Shown: piece after piece, positions 8,551 to 19,800 of the stretch | How the letters are laid out: each line of letters begins with the position of its first letter | Numbering within the stretch: the stretch's first letter is position 1 | Assembly: GCF_900129855.1 (NCBI RefSeq) | Contig: NZ_LT670819.1 | Span: 7,812,001-7,876,000, forward strand | Origin: Streptomyces sp. 3214.6 | GTDB taxonomy: Bacteria; Actinomycetota; Actinomycetes; Streptomycetales; Streptomycetaceae | Direction: 5' to 3' | DNA: 64,000 nt | The notes under the pieces: model-generated | Told to the model about the DNA's origin: nothing | The model's input: the letters and a program-made list of their open reading frames with translations, nothing else | Database searches by the model: none | Program-made: the position numbers and the translations under genes

Positions 8551-9144
8551 GTGCCCAGGACGACGGACGGTGCGGAGGCTCCTGTTCCGCAACGGCTCCT
8601 TGCCGCCGCCACCCGGCTCTTCGCCGAGCAGGGCTACGACCGCACCTCGGTGCAGGAGATCGTGGAGGCGGCCGGCGTCACCAAGGGGGCGCTGTACCAC
8701 TACTTCGGCTCCAAGGACGACCTGCTGCAGGAGGTGTACGCGCGCGTGCTGCGCGTCCAGCAGGAGCGCCTCGACGCCTTCGCGAACGCCGACGAGCCGA
8801 TCGAGAAGCGGCTGCGGGGGGCGGCGGCGGACGTCGTCGTCACGACGATCGAGAACCTCGACGACGCGATGATCTTCTTCCGCTCGATGCATCACCTGAG
8901 CCCCGAGAAGAACAAGCAGGTCCGTGCCGAGCGCCGGCGGTATCACGAACGCTTCCGCGCGCTCGTCGAGGAGGGGCAGCGGGCCGGTGTCTTCTCCACC
9001 GCGACCCCGGCCGACCTGGTCGTGGACTACCACTTCGGGTCGGTGCATCACCTGTCGACCTGGTATCGCCCGGACGGTCCGATGAGCCCCCAGGAAGTCG
9101 CCGATCACCTGGCCGACCTGCTGCTGCGGGCACTGCGTCCCTGA
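8551..9144 (+). CDS. TetR-family transcriptional repressor
   Basis: 197 residues. The helix-turn-helix is at the N-terminus (LLAAATRLFAEQGYDRTSVQ, then GVTKGALYHYFGSKDDLL), and the C-terminal part is a TetR_C-type ligand domain with the FFRSMHHLSPEKNK segment. It sits 40 bp after the acyl-CoA ligase and is probably in the same operon. The GAGGAAGG at 8531-8538 could serve GTG 8542 or GTG 8551; I chose 8551 on the usual family N-terminus, and ATG 8524 is also in phase. Probable targets are the two ACCGACCGGT-type palindromes at 6020 and 23455, with an acyl-CoA as likely inducer (inference). Confidence 0.87.
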   Translation: MPRTTDGAEAPVPQRLLAAATRLFAEQGYDRTSVQEIVEAAGVTKGALYHYFGSKDDLLQEVYARVLRVQQERLDAFANADEPIEKRLRGAAADVVVTTIENLDDAMIFFRSMHHLSPEKNKQVRAERRRYHERFRALVEEGQRAGVFSTATPADLVVDYHFGSVHHLSTWYRPDGPMSPQEVADHLADLLLRALRP

Positions 9145-9264
9145 CGCCCGCCCTTACTCGGAATTAACCATTCCGCTGTTGACGCTTCACCCCCGGGCCA
9201 TGATCCGATCGTACGTTGGCGCGCGCTATGAGCTGATCATGCCAAAGCGGGGGAGTGTGAACGG

Positions 9265-12200
9265 ATGTCGAGTGGTGGCAGAAAAAAGCCGAGAGCCGGC
9301 CGTGGGGCGGTACTCGGCCTAGGGGTCGCCCTGGTGGCCGGGCTGTTGCAGCTGGGAGCGGTCCCCACGGCGGCCGCCCGGCCGCAGACCGGCGCGCCGG
9401 CCGCGAAGGCGGGTGCCTCGCAGGGCGGTACGACAAGCGGTACGACAAGCGGTACGACGAGTGGCGTCGGCGTCGCTTCCGCGGCCTCCGAGGAGGAGGC
9501 CATCGCGGCAGCGAAACGATCCGGCAAGAGCGTCGAGGTGGCCTCGCTGCGCGGGGAGAGCAGTGATGTGTACGCCGCCGCGGACGGCCATCTGGAGGCG
9601 CGGGAGTACCTGCGCCCGGTGCGGACCCGGATCAACGGCAGCTGGCAGTCGATCGACACCGCGCTGGCCAAGGCCGACGGCGGCATGATCGCGCCCAAGG
9701 CGGCCACCGTCGGCCTGGAGTTCTCCGGCGGCGGCACCGGACACCCGCTGGTGCGCCTGGAGCGGGCGGGCCGCACGCTCGAACTCTCCTGGCCCGGCGC
9801 GGTGCCCGCACCGCGACTGGACGGCGACACGGCCGTCTACCCCGACATCCTGCCGGACGTGGACCTGCGCCTCGGGGCCCGCCCCGACGGCTTCACCCAG
9901 CTCCTCGTCGTGAAGTCGGCCGAGGCCGCGCACAGCAGCGCGCTCGCCGAGCTGCGGCTGAAGCTGAACGCCGACGGCATGGCTGTGTCCGAGACGCCGA
10001 CCGGCGGCCTCAGGGCCGTCGACAAGGGCGCGGGCGGAGTCGTCTTCGAGGCGCCCACCCCGGTGATGTGGGACTCCAGCCCCGTCGCCGAGGGCGCACC
10101 GGCCACCGCCTCCGCCGACCCCGCGAGCGTCCGGACGACGACCCGGACGACGACCCGGCCGGGGGCCGCATCCTCCGTGACGGCGGCCGTCGCCCGCACC
10201 GCCGCCCGGACGGTGAGCGCCGCCACGGACGAGTCGACCGCCCCGGCGGCCGGTCCCGAGGACGAGCCCACCGCCGCCGAGTCCGGCCGGGTCGAGCGCG
10301 TCGGCGTCGACGTCGCCGTCGGCGGGGACGCCCTCGTCCTCACCCCCGACAAGGCGCTGCTGACCGGCTCCGACACCGTCTATCCCGTCTACATCGACCC
10401 GCAGTGGTACTCGCCCAAGGCCACCTCCTGGACCATGGTGTCCCGGTACTGGGCGGGCTCCCCGCAGTGGAAGTTCAACGGCGACCCCGACGCGGGCCTC
10501 GGCTACTGCGGCTGGGACTACTGCGCCCCCTACGACGTGAAGCGGCTCTTCTACCAGATCCCGACCACGAAGTTCGCCGGCCGGTCCATCCTGTCCGCGG
10601 AGTTCGTCGTCCGGGAGACCCACGCGGCCTCCTGCCAGAAGCGCGAGGTCCAGCTCTGGCGGACGAAGGGCATCTCCTCGTCCACGACCTGGAACAGCCA
10701 GGACAACTCCGACTTCTGGATCGACCGGCTCAAGACCGTCAGCTTCGCCTACGGCGCCGACGGCTGCGCCGCCGCCGACGCGGAGTTCGACGTGAAGGAC
10801 GCCATCGCCGACGCCGCCGCCAAGAAGTGGTCCAGCATCACGCTCGGCATGCGCGCCAGCGACGAGGGCGACCGCTACACCTGGAAGCGGTTCTCCGACG
10901 ACGCCTACCTGCGCGTGCGCTACAACCGCGCACCGAACAAGATCACCCTCTCCCAGCTCACCATGAGCCCGGGCGGCCCCTGCGTGGCCTCCGACAAGAT
11001 GGTGCGCATCCGCTCCGCCGCGACGATCCGCGCCAACGACGTCACGGACCCCGACGGGGACGCCGTCTCCGTGCAGTTCCAGGCGTCCTGGGACGCGGGT
11101 GACGGCGCCGGCTGGAAGGCCCGCTGGACCTCGGCCAGGACCACCAGCAAGAAGAGCGGCTCCGACTTCTCGCTCCCGCTGCCCAGCAGCATCCCCAAGA
11201 ACAAGCACGTCGAGTGGCACGTCCACTCCTACGACGGCGCCCAGTGGTCCGCCTGGAGCTACACCGGCTCCCACGGCTGCCACTTCATGTACGACACCTC
11301 CGTGCCGGTCGGACCCACCATCAGCTCCGCACAGTACGGCGCGTCCGACCCCGAGAACCCGGACGACCCCTGGTGGGACGGCGTCGGACGGTACGGCACC
11401 TTCTCCGTCGACACCACCTCCACCGACGTCACCAAGTACTGGTTCGGCGTCAACGCGGCGCCCAGCAGTGCCAACGTGCTGACCACCTCGGGCGGCGGCG
11501 TCAAGACGATCTCGTTCATGCCGACGAAGCCGGGCGTCAACTTCATCACTGCGCAGGCCTTCGACGCGGCCGGCAACGGTTCCGAACCGACCACCTACAC
11601 CTTCCGGGTCCGCTCCGGCCAACCCGAGCGGCTGGCCTGGCAGATGGACGAGAACGCCGGGGCGAGCGCCGCGGCCGGGGCGGGCGGCGACTGGCCGGCC
11701 ACCCTGCACGGGGCCACACCCGGCGGGCCGGGCGTCTCGGGAGCCGGCCTGTCGTTCAACGGGACCGACGACTACGCCGCCACCGACTCCCCGGTCCTCA
11801 ACACCGGCAAGAGCTTCTCGGTGTCGCTGTGGGCCAAGCTGCCCGGCGCCGACCCCGGCCACCCCAGCGTCGCGCTGTCCCAGCCCGGCCAGAACCACAG
11901 CGGCTTCGAGATCTACTACTCCTCGGCACTGGGCGGCTGGGTCTTCCTGCGGCACGCCGACGACGCCTCCTCCGGCGGCACGGCCTCCCGGGCCGTCCAG
12001 CCCGCCTGCGCCACCGGCGACACCGCGTGCACCACGGCCCGCCTGAGCGAGTGGACCAACCTGGTCGGCGTCTTCGACAACCCCAACCACCAGATCAGGC
12101 TGTACGTCGGCGGCAAGCTCGTCGGCAGCGCCGCGTTCACCACCCCCTGGGACGCCCGGGGCGGCACCATCCTGGGCGCCGGCAAGCACTACGGCACGCT

Positions 12201-13752
12201 CGCCGACTTCTTCCCCGGCTCGCTCGACGAGGTCCAGCTCTTCGACTACCAGCTCAACGACGCCCAGGTCACCAAGCTCGCCGCGAAGCAGCCCGTCGAC
12301 ACCGGCCGTCCCGCCAAGCTGGTCTGGCCGCTGGACGAGACCGACCCCGCCGCCACCGCCGTGACCGGCCGCGGCCAGGCCACCGACGCCGTGCTCAAGG
12401 GCGGCGCCACCGCCGGCACCACCGGGGTCAACGGACACGCCCTGACGTTCGACGGCGTGGACGACTACGCCACCACCGGCCGCCCGGTCCTGGACACCTT
12501 CCAGAGCTTCGCGGTCTCGGCCTGGGTACGGCTGCCCAAGGACAAAGAAGCCCGATCCATGATCGCGGTCTCTCAACTCGGCTCCGTGCGAAGGAGCTTC
12601 GAGCTCTACCACTCCTCGGCACTGGGCGGCTGGGTCTTCACCCGGCCGGAGGCCGACACCGCGGACGCGGCCCTGGTCCGCGCCACCCAGACCGTCTGCG
12701 CGGCCAACACCAACTGCGCGGCGGGCCGGTTCGGCGAATGGAACCAGGTGGTGGGCGTCTACGACGCCGACGCCGGCAAGCTCCTGCTGTACGTCAACGG
12801 CGTCTTGCAGGCCAGCACCGCCTACACCGCCCGCTGGTCCTCCGAGGGGCCGCTCACCATCGGCAGCGGGCTCACCACGGCCGGCGCCGTGAGCAGCCCC
12901 CTCAAGGGCGACACGGACGACGTCCGGCTGTTCGACCGGGCGGTGTCCGCCGACGAGGTGCGCCAGCTGTTCAAGCAGCGTCCGCTGGTCGGCTCCCGCT
13001 GGAAGTTCGAGTCGGCCACCGGCAGCCCGCAGGTCACCCCGGACGCCTCCGCCACCGGCGCGGGCATGACCCTGTACAACGGGGCCGCGACCGGCTCCGG
13101 CTGGGTGGACGGCGGTCTCACGCTGGACGGCATCGACGACTACGCGGCCACCGCGACCGGCGTCCCGACCGTCGACACCAGCGCCAGCTTCACCGTCAGC
13201 GGCTTCGTCCAGGCCGCGGCCCAGCCCACCGGGAACGTCACCCTGCTCAGCGCGCCCGGCACCACCAAGAGCGCCTTCGCGGTCCGGTACGTGCCCGGCT
13301 CCGGGGGCGCCGACCCCGGACGCTGGCGCATCGAGACCGCCGACGCCGACAGCTCCACCGCCACCGCCACCCAGGTGGAGAACGGACAGTTCTACAACGT
13401 CCGGGACTGGACCCATCTGGCGGTCGTCTACGACGGGTTCGCCCGCGACCTGCGGCTCTACGTCAACGGCGAGCTCCAGGACGTCGCCTGCGCCGACGCC
13501 GACGAGAACGGCGAACCCGATGTGACGGGCTGCACGGACATCGACTCGTCCGCCGAGAACGTCGTGACGTTCAAGGCCGCGCAGAACCTCCAGCTCGGCC
13601 GCGTCAAGACCGGTGCCACCACCTGGGGCGAGTACTTCCCGGGCACCGTGTCGGACCTGTGGACCTTCCAGGGTGCGCTGAGCGACGCGCAGATCAGCCG
13701 GCTCGCCGTCGGCATGCCGGGCGTGGCGACCGTCGTACCCGGCGACGACTGA
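9265..13752 (+). CDS. Secreted LamG/concanavalin-like repeat protein, companion of the RHS toxin
   Basis: 1,495 residues. A signal peptide (VLGLGVALVAGLLQLGAVPT, then AAA) leads into a Ser/Thr/Gly linker containing three GTTSG repeats. A beta-rich N-terminal region (about 80-330) resembles the segment found before RHS and LamG modules in actinobacterial wall proteins. Then come a DNRLRE-like domain (about 340-560), a fibronectin-like part, and three LamG jelly rolls starting near residues 790, 1018 and 1243, each with an NG-D-DYA motif and a repeated SSALGGWVF segment. It lies directly upstream of the RHS gene, separated by a strong hairpin. Likely role: surface or matrix binding that presents or assists the toxin (inference). 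Confidence 0.85.
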   Translation: MSSGGRKKPRAGRGAVLGLGVALVAGLLQLGAVPTAAARPQTGAPAAKAGASQGGTTSGTTSGTTSGVGVASAASEEEAIAAAKRSGKSVEVASLRGESSDVYAAADGHLEAREYLRPVRTRINGSWQSIDTALAKADGGMIAPKAATVGLEFSGGGTGHPLVRLERAGRTLELSWPGAVPAPRLDGDTAVYPDILPDVDLRLGARPDGFTQLLVVKSAEAAHSSALAELRLKLNADGMAVSETPTGGLRAVDKGAGGVVFEAPTPVMWDSSPVAEGAPATASADPASVRTTTRTTTRPGAASSVTAAVARTAARTVSAATDESTAPAAGPEDEPTAAESGRVERVGVDVAVGGDALVLTPDKALLTGSDTVYPVYIDPQWYSPKATSWTMVSRYWAGSPQWKFNGDPDAGLGYCGWDYCAPYDVKRLFYQIPTTKFAGRSILSAEFVVRETHAASCQKREVQLWRTKGISSSTTWNSQDNSDFWIDRLKTVSFAYGADGCAAADAEFDVKDAIADAAAKKWSSITLGMRASDEGDRYTWKRFSDDAYLRVRYNRAPNKITLSQLTMSPGGPCVASDKMVRIRSAATIRANDVTDPDGDAVSVQFQASWDAGDGAGWKARWTSARTTSKKSGSDFSLPLPSSIPKNKHVEWHVHSYDGAQWSAWSYTGSHGCHFMYDTSVPVGPTISSAQYGASDPENPDDPWWDGVGRYGTFSVDTTSTDVTKYWFGVNAAPSSANVLTTSGGGVKTISFMPTKPGVNFITAQAFDAAGNGSEPTTYTFRVRSGQPERLAWQMDENAGASAAAGAGGDWPATLHGATPGGPGVSGAGLSFNGTDDYAATDSPVLNTGKSFSVSLWAKLPGADPGHPSVALSQPGQNHSGFEIYYSSALGGWVFLRHADDASSGGTASRAVQPACATGDTACTTARLSEWTNLVGVFDNPNHQIRLYVGGKLVGSAAFTTPWDARGGTILGAGKHYGTLADFFPGSLDEVQLFDYQLNDAQVTKLAAKQPVDTGRPAKLVWPLDETDPAATAVTGRGQATDAVLKGGATAGTTGVNGHALTFDGVDDYATTGRPVLDTFQSFAVSAWVRLPKDKEARSMIAVSQLGSVRRSFELYHSSALGGWVFTRPEADTADAALVRATQTVCAANTNCAAGRFGEWNQVVGVYDADAGKLLLYVNGVLQASTAYTARWSSEGPLTIGSGLTTAGAVSSPLKGDTDDVRLFDRAVSADEVRQLFKQRPLVGSRWKFESATGSPQVTPDASATGAGMTLYNGAATGSGWVDGGLTLDGIDDYAATATGVPTVDTSASFTVSGFVQAAAQPTGNVTLLSAPGTTKSAFAVRYVPGSGGADPGRWRIETADADSSTATATQVENGQFYNVRDWTHLAVVYDGFARDLRLYVNGELQDVACADADENGEPDVTGCTDIDSSAENVVTFKAAQNLQLGRVKTGATTWGEYFPGTVSDLWTFQGALSDAQISRLAVGMPGVATVVPGDD

Positions 13753-13770
13753 TCCCGTCCGTCCACCATC

Positions 13771-13817
13771 CCCCCGCGACGCCCGGCCCGGAACGAACGG
13801 GCCGGGCGTCGCGGGGG
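13771..13817. terminator. 20-bp perfect hairpin between the LamG and RHS genes
   Basis: CCCCCGCGACGCCCGGCCCG pairs perfectly with 13798-13817 around a 7-nt loop (GAACGAA). No U-tract follows, as is usual in Streptomyces. Readthrough would be needed for co-transcription of the two genes, so it may lower RHS expression relative to the LamG gene. Confidence 0.8.
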
Positions 13818-13861
13818 CGACCCCGCTCCACCCATCCGGCCGTGGACCACGAGGGATGACC

Positions 13862-16800
13862 ATGAGACCCGAACCACGCGTACTTCTCCGCCTTCTGCGA
13901 CCTTCGCGCACCCCGCGAGGGTCGTTGCGCACCCCGCGAGGACCGCTGCGCAGCCCGCGACGCAAGCTCGCCCTGGCCACCGCCACCGTGATGACGGCGA
14001 CCCTGCTCCAGGGCGTCGCCGCCCCGGCCCTCGCCGACGGCTGGCACAAGCCGGCACTGCCCGCCGCCGAGAAGTCGCTCGCCGGCGGCCCGGCGGGCAA
14101 AGCCGTGCCCCGCAAGGCCATGAAGACCCCCCGCACCCCGCGGGAAGCCCCGGCCACCGCCTGGCCCAAGCCCGGCGCGGCGACGGTCGACCTGTCGAAA
14201 ACGCCGGCCACCGCGACGACGAAGCCCGCGCCCCGGGTCAAGGGCCTGGCGCTGACGCTGGACGCCCGGGCCGACGGCACCGCCAAGAACACCAAGAAGG
14301 CGGCCACCGGCACGGTCGCCGCCCGCGTCCTGGACCGCGCGTTCGCGAAGAGGGCCGGCGTCGACGGCCCCGTCTTCACCTTGCACGCCGGCAGCGCGCA
14401 GGGCGCCGGTCAGGTCCGCGCGGGCCTGGACTACTCCTCCTTCGCCGGGGCGTACGGCGGCGGTTACGCCGACCGGCTGCGGCTCGTCGAACTGCCCGCC
14501 TGTGTGCTGAGCACCCCGCGGCAGGCGCGCTGCCGCACCGCCAAGCCGGTCGACACGGTCAACGACCCCGAGACGAAGACCCTGACCGCGAAGGCGGTCA
14601 CCCTCAGCGCCTCCTCGACCACCGTCCTCGCGGCGGTCGCCGGCTCCGGCAGCGGACTTGGCGACTTCAAGGCCACCTCCCTGTCCGCGTCCGCGAACTG
14701 GAGCACCGACCTCAACAGCGGCTTCTTCGCCTGGTCGTACCCGATGGCGGTGCCCCAGGTCCCCGGCGGGCTCGCCCCGAAACTCTCGCTGTCGTACTCC
14801 TCCGGTGGGGTCGACGGCCGCACCGGCAACACCAACAACCAGTCCTCCTGGGTCGGCGACGGCTTCGACCTGTCGCCCGGGTACATCGAGCGCCGCTACA
14901 AGGGCTGCTCCGACGACGACGTCAAGAACGCCGACGGCAACGAGCCCGGCGACCTGTGCTGGGGCTACGACAACGCCGTGCTGCAACTCAACGGCGCGGG
15001 CGGCGAGTTGGTGCCGAGCGGCACCAACTCCTTCAAGCTGAAGGACGACGACGGCACCAAGGTCGACCGGATCTACGGTTCGACGTCCGACGTGCGCTCC
15101 AACGGCGCCCGTAACGACGAGTACTGGCGGGTGACGACGCCCGACGGCACGCAGTACTACTTCGGCTACAACCGGCTGCCCGGCTGGGCGAGCGGCAGCG
15201 AGACCACCGACTCCGCCTGGACCGTCCCCGTCTACGGCGACGACTCCGGCGAGCCCTGCCACGCCGCCGCCTTCGCGGACTCCTGGTGCCAGCAGGGCTG
15301 GCGCTGGAACCTCGACTACGTCGTGGACACGCATGGCAACGCCGTCGCCTACTACTACGACAAGGAGAGCAATTCCTACGGCCGCAACCTCAAGGCGGCC
15401 GACGACACCCCCTATGTCCGCGGCGGCACCCTGGACCGCATCGAGTACGGCCTGAAGTCCACGGCCGTGTACTCGGCGAAGCCGCTCGCCAAGGTCGACT
15501 TCACCAGCTCCGAGCGCTGCATCCCGGACAGCAACACCGACTGCTCCTCGATCTCCAAGGACGCGTTCTACTGGTACGACACCCCGTGGGACCTGAACTG
15601 CGAGGCGGGCACCGACTGTGACAACGGCCGCTCTTCGCCCGCCTTCTTCACCCGCAAGCGGCTGACCGACGTCACGACCGAGGTCCTGGTGTCCGGCGCC
15701 TACAGCAAGGTCGACGGCTACAAGCTCGCCCACCGCTGGGGTCAGGCCGACATCGACTACCAGCTGCTGCTGGACTCCGTGCAGCGCACCGGCTACGACG
15801 GCACGGCCTCGATCACCCTGCCGAAGGTCACCTTCGCCTACACGCAGCTCGCCAACCGGCTGGACAAGACCGGCGACGGCTGGGCCCCCTTCATCAAGGC
15901 CCGGCTGTCCTCCGTCGCCGACGAGTCGGGCGGCCAGATCGACGTCGGCTACTCGGCCCCGGTGTGCGACGCGAACGCGCTGCCCACCCCGGAGACCAAC
16001 ACCACCCGATGCTTCCCGCAGTACATCGGCGGCAGCTCCACCACCGACCCCGAGCGGCAGTGGTTCAACAAGTACGTGGTGGACACGGTCACCGCGACCG
16101 ACCGCACCGGCGGCGCCCCCGACCAGGTCACCATGTACGACTACCTGGACGGCGCGGCCTGGCACTACGACGACGCCGACGGCATGACCAAGGACAAGTT
16201 CAAGACCTGGTCCGACTGGCGCGGTTACGGTCACGTCCGGGTGCGCACCGGTGGTCAGGGCGGCGCGTCGGCGATGAAGACGCAGACCGACTCCTACTTC
16301 CTGCGCGGCATGGACGGCGACCGCAAGACGACCTCCGGCGGCACCAAGGACGTCAGTGTCACCCTGGGCTCCGGCGAGGGCGACCCGATCACCGACCACT
16401 CCTCGACGGCCGGGTTCGCCTACAGATCCGTCAACTACTCCGGTCCCGGCGGCAAGGTGCTCTCCAAGACGGTGAGCCGCCCGTGGCACAAGGAGACCGC
16501 GAAGAAGGTCCGTGACTGGGGCACCGTCACCGCCGACTTCAGCGGCACCGAGAACGCCAGGACCTGGACCTCCCTGGACGACGGGGCGGGCGCCGCCTGG
16601 CGGACCACCTCCACCACCGACACCTTCGACCCGGCGACCGGCCAGGTCACCCAGACAGACGACGCGGGCGACACCGGCACCACTGCCGACGACCAGTGCA
16701 CCCGCACCACCTACGTCGCCGGCAGCGCCGTCCTCAACACCCCGGTGCGCGTCGAGACGGTGGCCAAGGCGTGCGCCGCCGCCACCAGCCGCCCGGCCGA

Positions 16801-19800
16801 CGTCCTCACCGACACCCGCACCGCCTACGACGGCGGCGCCTACGGCGCGGCGGCCACGAAGGGCGACGCCACCCGCGTCGCCAAGCTCAAGAAGTACGAC
16901 GGCAGCACGGCCGTCTACCTGGAGTCGAGCTCCACGTTCGACTCCTACGGCCGCATGCTCACCTCCACCGACCTGGCCGCCGACGTCACGGTCACCTCGG
17001 CGGGCGCGCTCACCCGGACCGCCCGCACCGACGGCCGTACGACCACCACGGCGTTCACTCCCACCTCGGGCTTCGCCACCGGCACCACGGTCACCATGCC
17101 GCCCGTCACCCCGGGCGACAGCAGCACCGCCACGACCACCTCGCAGACCTTCGAGGCACTGCGCGGACAGCCGCTGACCGAGACCGACACCAACGGCAAG
17201 GTCACCACGTACGCGTACGATCCGCTGGGCCGCAACACCAAGGTGTGGCTCCCGGACCGCACCACCGGCCAGACCCCGAGCTACGAGTTCACGTACACCA
17301 TCGCCGACGGCAAGCCGGTCGCGATCGGCACGAGGACCATCGGCAACAACGGCGCCCAGAACACCTCGTACGTCCTCTACGACGGCTTCCTGCGCCCCCG
17401 GCAGACCCAGGCGCCGGGGCCGAACGGCGGCACCCTCCTGACGGACACCTTCTACGACGAACGCGGCCTGACCGCCAAGGAGTTCGCCTCCTACTACACC
17501 GACACCACCGCCCCCTCCACGACCCTCTTCAAGGTCGACGACGCGCTGAGCGTGGAGACGCAGACCTGGCACGCCCACGACGGTCTCGGCCGCGAGACCG
17601 AGCTGAAGAAGGTCGCGGGCAACGGCGACGGCGGCACGGTCCTCGGCGTCACGAAGACGATCTACGGCGGTGACCGCACCACGGTCATCCCGCCGGCCGG
17701 CGGCACCGCCACCACCACGCTGACCGACTCGCGCGGCCAGAACACCGAGGTCCGCGAACTCCACGCGCGCGCCGCCGACGCCGCCTACGACACCACGTCG
17801 TACGGCTACTCGCCGCGCGGTGAGCTGACCAGGGTCACCGACCCGGCCGGCAACGCCTGGACGTGGACGTACGACCTGCTGGGCCGGCTCACCGACACCA
17901 CCGACCCCGACAAGGGCGCCGGCCACACCGACTACGACGACCGCGGGCTCGCGACCACCACCAGGGACGCCCGCGGCAGCGTCCTCGCCCATGTCTACGA
18001 CGGCCAGGGCCGCCCGACCGAACTGCGCGAGAACAGCGCCACCGGCACCCTGCGCGCCAAGTGGATCTACGACACCGTCAGCGGCGCCAAGGGCCATCTC
18101 GCGGAGTCCGTCCGCTACAGCGGCGGACAGGCGTACAGCACCAAGGTCCTCGCCTACGACCGGCTCTACCGGCCGCTGCGCACCCAGGTGACCATCCCCT
18201 CCACCGAGGGAGCGCTGGCCGGCACCTACCTGTCGGCGACCACGTACAACGCCTCCGGCACGGTGGAGGGCGTCGGCTACCCCAAGGCGGGCGCGCTGGC
18301 GGCGAACACCGTGGCCTACACCTACGAGGACGGCACGCTGCGGCCCGTCGGCGTCAGCGGCCCGCTGAACCTGACCGGCTCGACGTCCTACAGCTTCACG
18401 GGCAAGCCGCTGCAGTACTCGCTGGCCGCGAACGGCGGCAAGACGACGTACGAGACCAACACCTACCAGTGGGGCACCCAGCGGCTGGCGACCTCGCGGG
18501 TGGACCGTCAGGACGTCGCGGGCGTCGACCAGTACAACACCTACAAGTACGACGAGGCGGGCAACGTCCTGTCCGTCTCGGACACCTCCCGCTCCGGCAC
18601 CGACAACCAGTGCTTCGTCTACGACTACCTGGGCCGCACGACCGAGGCGTGGACGCAGTCCACCACGGCCTGCGCGAGCGCCCCCGCCACCGGCGTGCTG
18701 GGCGGCCCGGCCCCCTACTGGGACTCCTACACCTACGACATGGTCGGCAACCGGCTCACCGAGACCGGACATGGCACCACCACGGGCGGGTCGGACACGA
18801 AGCGTGTCTACAACTACCCGAAGCCGGGCTCGCACAGGCTGAGCTCGGTCGACACCACCACCGGCACGGTCAAGTCCACCGACAGCTACACCTATGACGC
18901 CATCGGCGACACCCAGACCCGGCAGCTCGGCAACGGAACCTCCCAGACGCTTCTCTGGGACGCCGAGGGTCACCTGGCGAAGGTCACCGAGCCGGTGGAG
19001 GGCGGCAGCGACAAGGTCACCGAGTACCTGTACGACGCCGACGGCAACCGGCTGATCGGCCGCACCCCGACCGGGACGACGCTCTACCTCGGCACCACCG
19101 AGATCACCCTCGCCAAGGGCGCCACGACCGCCAAGGCCACCCGCTACTTCGACCTCGGCGGCGGCCACCAGGCGGTACAGAGCGACGACGGCAGGATCTC
19201 CTTCATCCTGGCCGACCATCACGGCACCGGCCAGCTGTCCGTCGATGCCACCAGCCAGGCCCTCGCCCAGCGCCGCACCAAGCCCTTCGGCGGCCTGCGC
19301 GGCACCGAGCCCGCAGGCTGGCCCGGCACCAGGGGCTTCGTCGGAGGCACCGTCGACGCCTCGACGGGCCTGACCCACCTGGGCGCCCGCGAGTACGACC
19401 CGGCGACGGGACGGTTCCAGTCGGTCGACCCGCTCTTCACGGCCACCGACCCGCAGCAGATGCACGGCTACACCTACGCCGACAACAACCCGCTGACCCA
19501 CTCCGACCCGGCGGGCACGGAGATCGGCTCCCGGCCCAACTCCTGCCAGTACGACATCAAGTACTGCAGCAAGCACCAGCAGCAGGAAGTCGGCTACGAC
19601 CCGAAGACGGGCACGTCCGACTACCACCGCGGCAACATCTACAAGCGGCAGCAGGCCCGCAAGCGGGCGTGGGTGGCGTCGAACACGCCGGTCACGAACG
19701 ACATGGCCAAGCTGTCCGACTACTTCTCCCGCAGCATGATCGGGGAGTTCTCGGACGACTTCTGGGACAACCCGGTCTACGAGGGCGCCGAGAAGGGCAG

